The notes: a model not told the origin generated them from the letters alone. A DNA stretch of 39,909 bases from Spirogloea muscicola (GCA_009602725.1 WELB01000042.1:240348-280256); one strand, 5' to 3'; positions 11,692-23,739 are shown, counted from the stretch's first letter. A program made the numbers and translations.

Positions 11692-12779
11692 CTTTCTTGA
11701 CATCCAGCACCATGCTGCTAGAGTAGCATGAGTGCTCCATGTGCATCATCTGTTGTTAAGTAACTTGCAATTACATGTAACTCACGCAGCTCAACACTGT
11801 ACTGTTTTGGTTTCCATATGGACTTTGCCATGGAGTCTAAGAGAACTAGTCATCCTTCAGTACAGGTCGCACGACTCATGCTGGTTGTTGACCAAATGAA
11901 TCTGCACCAGAAGCTATGCTGTCAGCCAGCTTAATCCTCTGAGGAGATGTTGATGCTTTTACCCTGTCTGATGTTAGCATCCATGTATGCTTTCAGTGTT
12001 GTAGCATAGTTGTGGAATCAATGCGAGAGCATAGTTGTGGAAGCGATAGCAGCTATTGAGTGGTGGAGATGTGCCTGACACAGCAGTAGCGAAGTTGCAG
12101 TTGGGCTTGGTTATTGTGTCATGAGTTTGCAAAGCCAGGCTGGTGCAGATGCATTGCCACTGCGGCGCACCAAGCAATTGTCGAGGAAATGGCTGTCACA
12201 TGCGCGTATAATTGAGAGAAGACCTTGTGTTGGTAATGCAGTCTGAGGGCGTGCAAGTGTGAGGTCATGGAGGGTGAGTTTGTAGACGTGTGAGTTCATG
12301 TAGGGTGAGGCTGTACGGTGCTAAGGATTTTCATTGCGAGCTCAGCATCCGGGTGCTCGATGGTGCAGCAGCAGCGAGCCAAATTATTTGTTTACCGCTC
12401 GGCAACACAATCTACATGATGGTGTAAGCCATGGTGAAGCTGCATTCCAGGGTCAAAGCAAGTTTCTAAGCAGCAGTCAAAGATTCGAGCGCTGATAGCA
12501 ACAGCAAGACGCCCTTGCCCTCCACATAAGTTGCCCTGTCACCAAATCTGATTTGCCAGCATTTTGTTCAGGAATGTGTAAGTAAATTAATACGCCCCTG
12601 AGTTACATGGTGCAGGGGTCGCTTTTACACACATCTGGATCACCAAATCCTTTCTTAATACTTGGCTCGAATATGAAATGTACAGCCCATGAATACAAAA
12701 TCTTGCAAAACAACCCACTAATTATGATGTTCATTGTATTACTGTCTTCAATGCACTATTTTCTGATTAAGACGGCAGC
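11692..12779. other. Intergenic region, no gene seen
   Basis: This is the space between the convergent ends of the nucleotide-sugar transporter and MsrA. It is AT-richer than the neighbours and has only short random frames. A few short imperfect direct repeats occur (for example GCATAGTTGTGGAA near 12005 and 12030, and AGGGTGAG units near 12270-12310). Nothing supports an RNA gene or mobile element. Confidence 0.6.
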
Positions 12780-14675
12780 TCAGCCATAACACCGAATAGG
12801 GTCGGAGCAGCCCTTGGCTGCTGATTGACCGCGACCCATGCGGCCACCCTTTTCAAGGTACTGCTGATGATACGACTCAGCGGGGTAGAATTTAGGTGCT
12901 GGCTTCACCTCTGTGACAATCTTGCGCCCAATGCGTGCCTCCTCCTTGGCTATTGACTCCTTCAAAGTCTTCTCCTGCTCTGGCGAATAGAAGTAAACGA
13001 CTGACCGATACTGTGTACCGACATCGTTACCCTGCATGCACCACACATGATTGTGGAAGCTGCATGAGAACTTGCACCAAGTAAGTAAGTCATCATGCAA
13101 AATCAAATCAGTCATAGGTTTGCTGTGTTATTTTTCCATATCCCTTTATAAGGAATAATTCACTAGAATAACTGCATACCTGGCGGTTGAGCTGTGTCGG
13201 GTCATGGCGCTTCCACAGGACTGATAGCAGCTGGTCGTAGCCAACCTCCTGCGGATTGTACTGCACCCTCACAACCTCAGCGTGACCTGTGCGACCACCG
13301 CAGACCTCCTCATAGCGCGGCTGATCCGTCTTGCCGCCAGCATACCCAACCTCCGTCTTCACCACACCAGGCACACGCTGGAAGGCCAGCTCCACGCCCC
13401 AAAAGCACCCCGCACCAAAGGTTGCAAATTCCGTGCCCTGTTGTGCAGGGCCAAGCCAGCTTAGGCGACCACAGTCTCTGGTAGCTGTGATACCTACTTT
13501 GATGGGTCTATGTAGACCTCGAGCTGGTCAAAGTTCACATATCCCCTCTGCCTATCGCTACTGCAGCTGCAGGACAGCACAATTGGCACAAATTGGGACA
13601 CCATTTGTGCCAATGCTCCCAGCAGCACTGATGACTTATGCAGATAGTAACCTTCCTCTTACTGACTTGCACGAAGCACTATAAGGGGGATGGCCACCGA
13701 GCACAAGTCCAGGTAATGAACAGGCTAGGGGGTTTTATCAAAATACCTTAAGTGGCACGTCGTCGTCGGGCCCAAGCGCAATGCTGTTCGACTCGGTCGA
13801 CATGGCAGCCCGGCTATTACCGAAGATGCCTCCAAACAAACCCTTCATCCGCAGGCTCGCCGGTGCACTCTGCTCGGCTTCTGCAAAGAAAACCCCACAA
13901 GGCAAAGCAATCAGCTTCTAAGCACACTGAAGTGAGAAACACCATTGAGACCGACAACTCGGATGTGGCCAACGTACTCAAAGGATGAAGCTTCAGGACT
14001 GCGGTGGCGGCTGACTGTAACTTGCAGACTTAAGGTCTCTGCCTCCTGTGCTGAAACCTGCCAGCCTCTACAGAGTGTGACAGAGCTTGCCCAACGAAAG
14101 AACACACTGTGGAGTAACACGCGGGAGAACAACAACCCCTGCCGCAGTTTCAGGTAGCCACTCAGGCCTGCCTTGTTGGCTTGGCGGGGATACCTAGCAC
14201 GCTCGGACTATCCAGACGCACATGCAGTCACGACAAGCGAGACGGCGAGGACTCCTTAAGCACACAGCAATTCGATGAGCTGGAAGGACGATTGGACAAA
14301 CAGCCAGCTCGCTGGAAGGACGACTCGACCAACAGCCAGCTCGCTGGACCAATTCAGCTCAGATGCTTTCGTGGGTGTGATGGCCAGCAGAGCGGGGTGC
14401 GGATGCATACGGAGAACGCAGCAGCACAGAGAGCAGACCGCCAGAGTCGACCACAGAAAGGCGGCGGCAAAGGTCCTCAGAGCGGAGGAGCGCGGAAGCT
14501 CACGGGGCCTCGTGCGGCGGAGCAAGCGGGCACCGCCGGAGCCAAGGAACGGGGCGCGGAGCGGCGGTGCGGCGAGCGAGGCGCAGCAGGCGAGGGCGGA
14601 GGAGCAGCGGCGGGCGAGGGCGGCGGCGGCGAGCGGGGAGGTGGCTGTGGCGGCCGCAACGGCCGCGGCGGTCAT
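12780..14675 (-). CDS. MSRA: Peptide methionine sulfoxide reductase A, probably plastid-targeted
   Basis: Reduces the S epimer of methionine sulfoxide in oxidised proteins. Exons on the minus strand: 14675-14504, 13880-13747, 13437-13180, 13031-12780, with matching phases (1, 0, 0), giving 271 residues. Exon 1 encodes an Ala/Ser/Arg-rich leader (starts [11 protein letters not shown]) with almost no acidic residues, typical of a chloroplast transit peptide. Exon 3 carries the catalytic GCFWG motif and VGYAGG. Exon 4 carries YRSVVYF and the plant-type end [10 protein letters not shown], whose cysteines are candidate resolving residues. The ATG at 14675 is the first in frame. The mature part is complete compared with plant plastid MsrA. 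Intron 1 (13881-14503) holds a 32-bp tandem duplication. An internal ATG at 13848 could give a form without the leader. Confidence 0.9.
14280..14343. repeat. 32-bp tandem duplication in MsrA intron 1
   Basis: Two adjacent 32-base units, starting CTGGAAGGACGA and ending CAGCCAGCTCG, differ at a few positions; a third partial unit begins CTGGACC. They lie within the first intron of the MsrA gene and have no sign of coding function. Confidence 0.75.
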
Positions 14676-15840
14676 CTTCAAGGGGCGCGCGCTCGGGGTC
14701 TGCTGGCAATGGTGTGGCGAAGGAAGGAGCGGGCGCAAGTACCCGCGCTCGGACTGGGCAGTAACCGACAGGACCGGGGCAGCCCGTTATATGCACGTCA
14801 AAAGCTCGGTAAGTTAGATAATGGAGAATGGTGGTGGCAAGTACTAAACGACACGAAGGGGAGTGTAATCATGCAAGCCCGCGGAGCATTCGGTGACGGA
14901 TTTAGCGCGGCCCCACCCCAATCGGGGAAGGTCCGGGAGAGGGCGAGCGGCGCTTCGTGGGCAGCCGGCAGCGTGGGCAGCCGGCAGCCCGTCAGCGGTG
15001 ACGGCGTGCTAGCTAGCGGGCTGGCCCCCGGGGGAGCCAGACGCGGAACAAGCGAGAAGATGTCGGCGACGCACGCGCCGCCGTTGGTAGCACCGCCCGC
15101 CGGGCCTCCTTTGGGCCGCGGCCGCCACGTGGCTCCACATGACGCCTGCTAGAAGCTCCCGTCCGACGTGGACTGAAGCGGAACCCTTTGATTGGATGCC
15201 GCCGGAGTGGCAAGGCTACGTGGCGGCCTGACGCGCCAGATGTTGATACAGCCGGCCGCCGGTGGATGCTCCCCGACACCGGCGGACCCGGCTCGTCGGG
15301 CGCTCCCCGACGGCGCGCAGGCGCCCCGCCCGGAGCCGGGCCCCTCGGACTTTCCGCCCGGCGCGGGCAGCGGGCACGCCTGCCCGAAGGCGGAGACTTT
15401 CCCGTCGGGGGCAGCCACCCCGGCGGGGAGCAGATATTTGGGCGAGCGGCCCGGGCTGCCCGACACGTCGCGGCACAGGACGGGGGCAGGCCCACGTGCT
15501 TCCTAGCGCGGTGACCAATGACGCGCCGGCGGGGACGCCGTCGATTGGCCGAGGCAGCGCGCTGAGCTGCCGGGGGCCGCTCGTGCGGGGGGCGGGCATT
15601 GGGCCCCGGGGGGGCCACTGGAGAAGGGGTTTGGTGGGGGGGCAACTGTTGGGGTTTGGTGGGCGCGGGCAGGCTAGGGGCGAGCGAGCTCCACCAGCGC
15701 CCCCCGGCGCAGGATCGCGCCGCCCATTCGCGCAGCCGCGCCCCTGCCGAACCGCCCAACCGGCAAGGGGGCGGCCCCGGCGACAAAACCCCCCAACAAT
15801 ACAATCAACCAATTGCCATCGCTTCTCAGCTGAAGATGTG
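14676..15840. promoter_or_regulatory. GC-rich 5' flank of MsrA
   Basis: Very GC-rich DNA between the divergent MsrA and TPR genes. Open frames here come from base composition and show no family marks. G-box-like CACGTG sites lie at 15126-15131 and 15493-15498, and a CCAAT box lies near 15515. Whether these act on MsrA is inference. There is no clear TATA box near the MsrA start. Confidence 0.35.
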
Positions 15841-15844
15841 AAGG

Positions 15845-16060
15845 GGGCCTCGGCAAGTAGGCGAAGGGCTCGCCCATTGAGGATAGGGGCTGGAAAGGCC
15901 AGCCCAAAGAAGAAGGAACAAAGTACGAGAAGGGGGCCAGGGGAAGCGCTAAGAAAAACAAGCACAACAAGAAACAAAGCAGCGACGTATTACTCAGTAA
16001 CCCCTGCCGAGCAGCCTCAAGTCAGAGAAGCTAGGCTCCTGGAAGGGCAAATAACTCCCC
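15845..16060 (-). mobile_element. LINE family A, short 3' end
   Basis: Read on the minus strand this holds the last ~15 codons of the LINE frame (EPSFSDLRLLGRGY then stop), a ~110-base 3' UTR, and the hairpin tail (GGGGCTGGAAAGGCCAGCCC near 15886-15905) followed by ATGGGCGAGCC. It is very similar to 28230-28420 and to 32975-33250. There is no poly(A). The copy is strongly 5'-truncated and sits in the divergent promoter region. Confidence 0.75.
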
Positions 16061-16064
16061 ACCC

Positions 16065-16700
16065 CCCTGTCGGCGCGGGCCCGCCCGCAAAGATTTGGGC
16101 ACCCCGGATCTCCGAGGGGCCGGGAGGGAGCAGCGGCCCCTGTCAGCCGACGCTGACGCGTCGGGCTGCCCGACGGGCTCCCCGCGGCCGGGCAGTCCAG
16201 GCAAAGGTTCCCTCAGGCTGCCCGGCCGCCCCCGCCACCCAGCAGCTTCTTCCGCCACCGTCCCCTCCCTACCCATACCCGCGTCGGCGACCGAGCGCCA
16301 TGGCCGCCGCCGACGCCGCCGCCGCCGCGCCCGGAGCTCGCTGAGCGNAGGCCCGCTCCGCCGGCTCCAACAACGATTGCATCGTAGGTATGGTCGATAA
16401 CAGGATACGCTCCTCCAGGCTGGGCAGAGATTCACACACAGCATCTCGTCACGCTTCATCTGTTGCGCAGACTCTGTGAAAAGGCTAGTCTTACGTAAGC
16501 TGTGCAAGCTGTGCTTGCACTGCTTCAGTACGTCTTGAGAACCTACAGCTTCACATGTTTGGCAAGTGCCGCTTCAGAAATCCATATCGAGGCGTGCAGC
16601 TGAGGTGCGTGACGATATTAACCAAGAGACTACAGATAGCTGAGGCTTGTTGACTATCCCCATATCACCCCAGAGCAACAACCTAGTGACTAGTCTTTGT
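16065..16700. other. GC-rich intergenic segment
   Basis: High-GC DNA upstream of the TPR gene with one N at 16348. An ATG at 16300 opens an Ala-rich frame that stops after about 15 codons. I reject it as the TPR start because a better start with a TATA box lies at 16775. A GGGCTGCCCGAC-like motif occurs here and near 15450. Nothing else can be assigned. Confidence 0.45.
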
Positions 16701-16705
16701 TGTCC

Positions 16706-16711
16706 TATAAA
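16706..16711 (+). promoter_or_regulatory. Candidate TATA box of the TPR gene
   Basis: TATAAA lies about 65 bases upstream of the proposed ATG at 16775, which would place transcription start near 16736 with a ~40-base leader. It fits the gene model but is untested. Confidence 0.4.
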
Positions 16712-16774
16712 CGCAGCTTGAGGCACCTTGTAACAAGTAAATGCGTACTGGACGGACACAACAAGAGTAACATC

Positions 16775-17128
16775 ATGCATGTAAGCGAGCCCGACCACGA
16801 AGAGCGCGGCTTTCAGCTCTGCAGGGCAAGCACAGGCCGCGCCAAGCCGTCCTGGCCTACCTGGCTGACGGTGCTCTCGGCGACCGCGCTGCGCAGCACG
16901 GCCGAGCCCTGGGAGTGGAAGCGCCTCGCGGCGCGCGGCCACAGGTGCCTGGCTGCCGCCCTTAGCATGGTGGCGGCCAGCTTCCGACGCCGACGACGAC
17001 ACCAAGAGCTCAGGCAGTGCAACAGGAAGCCGTCAGGCCCTCCTGGCGTCTCCTCGGCTTGGCCTAGCCAGCTAGCTGCTAAGAAGGTCCTGGCGGCGTC
17101 CTCCTGGACACCGGCGCCAGTGGCGGCG

Positions 17129-17161
<33 letters not shown>

Positions 17162-18352
17162 GCGGCGGCGGCGGCGGCGGAGGCCATGTCGGCGGAGGCG
17201 GGCACGGCAGGAGAGGGGGCGGCCAAGGCGGGTACAATGGCGGTGGCAGCAACAACGGCAGCAATGGCGGGAGCGGCGGTGGCATGGACTCGTCCGGCAG
17301 AGATCTGTACTACCGGCAGGCGCTCCGAGCGGATCCCGGCAACCCGCTGCTCCTGCGCAACTACGCCCGCTTCCTCTTCGAGGTACAGCTGTCCCCCAAC
17401 TGGCGACGGCCGTCGCTCCCAGCTGTCATCGCGAATCTGGGGTCGCTGCTGTGCCGGCTCTGTCGACAGCTGTGGGCGGCTGCACGGGTCGTGGAGGGTC
17501 GCTGTGGCAGTCATGTCGGTATCACTCACATTGTTGAGCACCGGCGTTCTCACTGCCAGGCCCAGCGGCGAGTCTCGCTGTCGTGAACTTGGTGATTGCC
17601 TTGAGCAGTCGGCTCTGACATAGCTCGGGTCTAGCTGCAGCTCGGAGCAGTTCCCCGTCCCTGCCTGGGACTAGCTAGTTGTGGTCGGCATCTGATGCTG
17701 TCTTGGCCTCTGGTTGCTCCACTCCTGCAGATTCAGCAGGACTACGTCCGTGCAGAGGAGTACTACGAGCGCGCAATCCTGGCCAACCCGGGGGACGGGG
17801 AAATCCTTGCACAGTATGCAAAGCTGGTGTGGGATGCACACCACGACATGGAGCGCGCCAGCAGCTACTTTGAGCATGCCATCCGAGCTGCTCCCGAGGA
17901 TTGGTAAGCCCTCGTTGATGGTAGCGCATCCTGCTGCCCTGGCTGCGCGTGTCTGCAGCTTGTTGTCACTCTGCCGACAAGTTGATCCGCCACCCACCAT
18001 GGCAGATGGACACGCATCTTCCCCGGGCTGCTTATGGGCCATCTGAGCTTTGCTACTTGTAATGTAGATGATCGTAGGCCCTGAAGTTTTCGAGGGTGTT
18101 AGCATGATTCTGCAGGCCACATGAGATGCGGTGCCAGTGGCCAATTCACTCTACTGACATTCGGATCTGGCATTATCATGTTGCAGCTACGTGCTCGCAG
18201 CACATGCCTCGTTCTTGTGGAACTCAGAGAATGGCGATGAGAGCCAAGCGGCGGGCGGCAGTGATGAGACAGTGCCGCTGACTTGCCCTGCGCTTGTTGC
18301 ACACGGGTCAGCGCTCCTGGGACGCGGTCCCGCTGCCACAGCGTCCACCTGA
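16775..18352 (+). CDS. TPR-repeat protein with poly-Gly linker, plant At1g80130/At5g20190 type
   Basis: Probable protein-interaction scaffold of the small TPR family common in land plants; the function is not established. Exons 16775-16944, 17121-17382, 17731-17903 and 18187-18352 with matching phases (2, 0, 2), giving about 256 residues. Order: a short N-terminal region (MHVSEPDHEERGF), a glycine-rich linker coded by a GGC/GGA run, then TPR-like helices: YYRQALRADPGNPLLLRN, AEEYYERAILANPGDGEIL and ASSYFEHAIRAAPED, ending with AAHASFLWNSENGD. The last phrase corresponds to the AAYASFLWE motif that marks this plant family. The C-terminal ~30 residues are not conserved in a way I recognise. The first exon rests on reading frame, TATA position and splice phase, so it is less certain than the TPR exons. 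The intron-1 acceptor at 17120 is only moderate. Confidence 0.82.
17121..17186 (+). repeat. GGC/GGA trinucleotide run in coding sequence
   Basis: About 21 glycine codons in a row open exon 2 of the TPR gene, followed by a looser Gly/His/Asn-rich stretch to 17283. The run is in frame with the TPR exons and is probably length-polymorphic. Confidence 0.8.
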
Positions 18353-19111
18353 AGTAGCGGCTCGTACTGCACTTTTTTAACTCCTACACGAAGATGCTGA
18401 CATACACAGCCCGCTACTTTCCTCCTTCCCACCAATACGATGACCACCTGTTCCTCCACTTATTGGCCTCCCTTGGCCCACCCCTTGGCAGCAGTTTGTG
18501 CGGAGTTGCTGTACTGGGGCTGTCACATTGTGCTGGCAGCGATGCCAGTAGTTGGCACTGTGCTGGGAAGAGTCAAGTGCAGTTGCCTGTTGGCCCTTAG
18601 AAAGAGCCTAGCTAGGAGTTTCTTTTCCCTGTGGTAGGTAAAAGCGGCTTGCTGGTTGCTGCTGCTACCGCAAGGCTATTGCTGCGTGGGGCCGTCTATG
18701 CTGCAAGCCCCAGTGCCCCCCATTCTGTGTACATTTGTGTGGCTCCCTGTGGAATTCGCGTGTCAGCTGAGCATGAGGTAGCATGTTTGCACAATCTGCT
18801 TACTGCCATTTTTGCGTGTGTAGTTATTGGAAGCCTTGCCCGCTCCCCAGTGTGCAGGCCATTCTGCTCCGTGGTGTGTCAGCTTTGCATTTCTGCAAAG
18901 TGGCTAGTGTTTACCAAGAAATTGCCCTTTGCTTGGTCATCATCCCACAGGCTTGCCCAAGTACATGCCCCGTTGATGCAGGTGTGCAATCAGTGCAGTC
19001 GACCAATTGCATGTACTTCCAATTTCCTTGCGGAGATATGATGATACAAGGCTGTGGCGCAGGGGTTCTGCTGCTGGTGCTTAATCAGTAACAGTGTCCT
19101 TGCTTACACCA
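18353..19111. other. Convergent intergenic region, no gene seen
   Basis: Lies between the 3' ends of the TPR gene and the PC-esterase-like gene. Frames here are short, change often and lack family marks. I see no RNA gene, hairpin or repeat worth naming. Confidence 0.55.
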
Positions 19112-22100
19112 CTACTCCTTGGCTGTGCACACAACATGCGCCACAATGTTGGTGTGCATGCGCACAACATTCATGTCGTAGTGTAGGCCGTCTCCCAGCA
19201 CCTGGTCTGGACGTGATTGGGTTGTCTGGCAGAAGACAAAATGGAGTGATTTGAAACAGCTCAATGATGTATATACATGCATTTGACCCCAGCTCAGCAA
19301 CTCTCCTACATGTGCCTGGCTTGAAGACATGAGTTATCCTCCAAATTGTGCTACTCATTACCATCACAGCCGGACACCAGCACTGAAGCTATCTGCCAGC
19401 AGGAGACCAAGCCAAAGTCCACTACGCACCTGATAAAAGTCAACAAGAGTGTAGCCCTCCTCGTGGAATCGAGTGTAAGCCCAGTCCTGGTAGAGCTCAT
19501 GCCTCTCACGTGCGCGCCAGTAATCCACCCTCTTGACTTTGCCAACCCACAGAAAAGGCGACTTGACCCACACCAGCCGCGTCGTTGGCATCAGCGATGC
19601 CTTCAGAGTTCCCAAGAGGTCCTCCATGTCACGCTTGAATTCTGCAAAGTCCTCCGAGAGACTGCCAACCTTGCGGCCAGCCTGCTCCTGGACCTCACCG
19701 GTCCCCACGTTAAGGATGATGAAGTCGGGGGCGCGTGCTGACCCCGACTTTATCATCCTCAGGAAATGGTTGCTAAGCTCCAGCTCATCCGGCCCGCCGG
19801 GCTACAAGACGCATACCCAGGCTTCAAGGAGCAGCAATGAGCGGCGGACGGGAGAGCAAGCACTTGCCCTATACATTAGGATGGAGCGGATGGCCTAACA
19901 CGCAACAGCAGTGAAGGAAACTTGGCCGCTGTCTGTGATCAGTGTCAGCAGTGGTCTACAACACTTAATTGCAGGTACGAAATGCACCAGCTTATGCGGC
20001 TGACGGGAAATCCAGTTGCGGGCCATGTAGCCAACCCGCGGAACATCCTCGAAGAGCACTGCCTCCAGCAGAGACCGAGCCCCTCCCTCTCGCTTCATTG
20101 CCCTGCAAACAGTAAATTATCCACTCAGGAGAGTCATGAATACACTGATAGTAGCAATGGACTGTAGCCCACACGCACGGGTTAATGCTTGGGTTGCTGA
20201 ATTGGCTGTCACAAATTGCACAGTCAATGGTCGAGACCCTGATCAGGGTTGTACTGATGTTTACTAGAGACCGTCTGTCTGGCAGCTCCGACATACCGGG
20301 AGGTCTCCTTTGCCAACGGAGGCGAAGCCGATGCCTTCGAACTGACAGGGCTCTTGCTCGCCGGGCTCTTGGGCAACTCCCAGTCCCGCCTCATGACTGC
20401 CATCTGACATGGAACAAACACACATGCCCATTGTAATGTGGATGAGCCAATCTGAAGATGACGCACCCCTTGCGCCACTGTGTGCCCCTTACTATTGGTA
20501 AGGCAGCTTCCCTCCTACCAACTGCTGATGGTTTGCGAAGAGAAGATGCCAGCTGAGTGCAAGAGCTGGCCGAGGCTGCGGGCCTCCCACCAGCTTGGCG
20601 AGCTCGTTCGTGACCATGCGGGCATTCATGTCGCCGATGAACTGCACCCACGTGCCGTTCAGGCACCGCCGGAGCTCGTCCCCTGTGACAAATCTGGCAT
20701 GACATGCAGCATTGAACTTTCAGAAGCAAAGAGCATATGGCAGCACAAGATGTCTTCTCCAGCCTTGGCCGACATTCTATGGCAGCCAGAGCTCCAGCAC
20801 ACGAGTTTGAGGGTTGTAGACTTGCCTGTACTTGCAGGTGTCAGCCTCCCAGGTATCACTGCTTGTCCACCTCCCCGGGCTGTCACCGTCCCGGCATGGC
20901 GGCTTCGCCACTTCACCTCCCAACTCAGGCAGCAAGCTAGAGGCAGATGGACAACAAAGTCCTGGTCAGCCTGGAGCTCGTCCGTTGCTGATAGTTCCAA
21001 GCAGAGGCTTCCACCAGAATCACACAATCCATCATCTTCCTGTAACGAGCTGTAACGACAGCAGGGTCCTGCTGACTCAAAGCAGGTGTATTTGCTCCAC
21101 AATTGCCGTGGCTCATGATGGCAGTGGCTGCAGGTTACAAGACGATGGGGGCAGACTGGCGGAGCTTGCGGTGGCGGGCACCTGCTTCGTGTGCCCATGG
21201 CATCGCCTGCCCTGACGCGCTGCGGGGCAAGGACCATGGGGCATGGCTTCGCTGCACCAACGTGACATGCGTGTTAGCGGTGCAAGAGAGGTCAACCATG
21301 TGGCCCCTATACATTATCACTCATCCAACGTCAGCAACAAATGTCTTCACTTTCAAATTCCCCAATCTAAATACCTTCGCCGTGAATTGTCGAGTGAGGT
21401 GATAGTGCGGGGTCATCATTGCTTACTGGGCGGGCACGTGGGGCACGGAGGGGGGGGTTTGGGGCAGGTCTTCTGCGGGGGGCAGGTCTTCTGCGGCGGG
21501 CAGGGCTGTGCAGGCGGACAGAGCAACGCGGGATTGCAAGCGACTGGCGGCGCCAACGGCGGGCAAGCTGGGGGCGGCGGCGGGCAGGCTTTCTCCACAG
21601 GCCGCACGCTCTCAATCAGCGACCGCAGATGCGAGTTACCCTGCAGTGGCCATTACAGAACTTCCTGCGAGCTTACTTCTTTGTCGGGTGCTGCTGTATG
21701 ACTCACATGGCCACTGCTAGTTCACCCATCCATGGATAGCCCGTGGTGTGGCTCCATTTGAGCTGACGGCTTGGTCAACCGCTGCCATTGAGCATATCTC
21801 ACACATCCCTCAAGCCAGGGTGGAAGGGCAGACGAGGCAACCTGCACACTGAGGGCATTGCGCAGCTCCTCTTTTGTGGACTCTGACACTGTGGAGGCAA
21901 CCAAGGCAGCCACCTTCTCGCGCTCCTCCTGCTTGTCCTCCACACTTGTTGTTGGCAGCTGCTTCGCAGACTCTGAGACCCTGAAGGCAACCAATGCGGC
22001 CACCTTCTCACGCTCTTTTTGCTTCTCCTCCTCGGTTGCCGTAGTGGGCGGCTGCACGTGCGTGCGCTCCTTCTGCAGCAAGTGCCACGTTGCTAGGCCA

Positions 22101-23486
22101 GCTGTGATAGATGAAGACTTGGCAGCAACCAATATGTGCCGGATTAACTTTGGAAAAGTGGCAAGAATAGAGTATCTGGGGTTTAAGGATTAAGCGGCGC
22201 TCACGCGGACGTGCTCGACTGCCGCCTGCAGCCGCGTGCTCAAGTCCGTGTTGAGGGAAATCTGCAAGCGAGCCTGGCATCAGTCCAACTCTGAAAAGTG
22301 TGGACCGGACTGTCCCATAGCTTACATGTAGACACCCCATACAAGCTGAGATTGCTCCCTCGCTTGTGAATCAGTGAGCAGGAAGGTAAGTGGCCACCAG
22401 AGCCCCTTCTGAAATTGTGTGCTGTTTGCTTCTTGGCATGTTGGGTACAAAGACAATACGTGTAAGCATCCGCCCCTCTTCCAGCTTCCTGACTTGTCAA
22501 GCACGCCCGTACCTGTGACCCAAGCGTAGCAATCTGGACTCTCAGAGTCTCCTCCTGCAGCACAGAGTCACCAAGGGGGAAGCTCGTCAGCAGAAAGAAG
22601 CAGCTCAGCTGTATGCATGCTCAATATTAACGCATGCTCATTCCGCATGGTGACTGCACTTCTGACTTAGGCAGACAAATTGATAGCAAGAGTGCTGCTT
22701 TGTAAGGATTTCTGTGTCCTTTGGCGCGGCCCAGCTGATGGCAGTATGTATTCTGCTGGTCAGCAGCAGACAAGAGAGGAAGTTCTGAACACGGCCTCAC
22801 TGACCTGAGAGGTGTCGCGTGGGGGGCAGGCTGGCGGCCGAGGGGCTGGAAGAAGAAGGAGGGCAGCGCAGACGGTGGCGCACAGCACGATGGCAACCAG
22901 CGGCAGGGAGCAGTGCGACGAGATGGCGACGGGCAACCGTGCCGCGACTTTGTTCAGGAACACCTTGGGCGGGTCCCAGTCGGGGCTCCAGTCTGCCGCC
23001 ACTGCGCAGCCGCGTGCATCTGTCCCGCACGCACGAGGTGCACAAGACAGTCAGTCATCAGCGGCCGAGACCGAATGGTGCTTCTTAGCATTGGCTTGAC
23101 AATATAGCTGGCCATAACATCGCCCTCTGACACTGTGCCAGTCTATGCCAGCTCGTCTCACGCTGCATCAGTGCTGGGGTTGCGGACACGGCGACTGGCG
23201 TCGAGCTGGCCAGCTGCCAGCAGAATTGGTAGGTAGGGTTGTTGCTCTGGACATGGACGAGGGACGCTTGAGGGAAGGATGTGCGGAAGAAGGTTCGGAC
23301 TGCCGACGTGTGAATTGTGACTCCGTTGTGATGAGAGGAGGGAGGACGGAGAGGAGGAAGCATCAGCAGCGGGCAGCGGCGGCAACCTGCAGAGCGCTCG
23401 CGGCGGGCCTTGGAGGGCGAGCGCTCGCCGCCGCCGCCGTTGGCCTCACGGTTGGCGGCCTCGCGGGGGGCGCGCGAGCGCTCCAT
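19112..23486 (-). CDS. Type II membrane PC-esterase/SGNH-like protein
   Basis: Probable Golgi-lumen enzyme or pseudo-enzyme of the PC-esterase group (TBL/NXPE/CASD1-like), which as a family moves or removes acyl groups on glycans. Minus-strand exons: 23486-23387, 23019-22805, 22554-22513, 22261-22205, 22072-21842, 21640-21427, [unresolved part 21240-20937], 20936-20803, 20682-20519, 20403-20297, 20102-19979, 19801-19430, 19225-19112; about 620 residues or more. Order: basic cytosolic tail (starts MERSRAPREAANRE), one membrane span (LPLVAIVLCATVCAALLLL), a coiled stem, two 30-residue repeats containing EREKVAALVA, a Cys/Pro-rich linker (ACPPPPPACPP), then the domain: SDTWEADTCKYR, WVQFIGDMNAR, PDFIILNVG, and the final DGLHY. 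The DGLHY motif carries the Asp-x-x-His pair expected of the family. The usual block-I GDS is GDM here, so the nucleophile serine appears to be absent. Splice phases agree everywhere except across the unresolved part, where one exon is probably missing. Confidence 0.78.
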
Positions 23487-23739
23487 CGTCGCGCGTCAGC
23501 CGTCGTAGGGGCTGACGCGCCGAAGGTTGACGGCGGTGGCGTCGTCACGGCAGCGGGCCGACGGGCGGCCGCAGCGGCNGGCGGCGAGGAGAGGGGGGCT
23601 GGCGGCATGGAGGTAGGCGGGGGGGGCGGAGTGCAGGGCCGGGGCTGCTCCGCGCCGGGAGGAGGGCCAGGGGGAAGTAGATGGACAGTGTTCCTGACTT
23701 CTTCCTGATACTGACTGACGGAGGGGGCCTGAGTGTTGA

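Noticed and set aside
14181-15152. Long plus-strand open frame in GC-rich DNA
   Set aside because: Its first half lies opposite MsrA exon 1 and intron 1; the rest is low-complexity GC-rich sequence without family marks. The minus-strand MsrA model has matching splice phases.
16300-16344. ATG with poly-Ala codons as a start for the TPR gene
   Set aside because: The frame stops after ~15 codons and needs a change near the N at 16348. The ATG at 16775 has a TATA box and splice phases that fit.
18631-19041. Plus-strand open frame of 136 codons after the TPR gene
   Set aside because: Cys-rich random-looking translation without GC3 bias or family marks; it lies in the convergent intergenic region.
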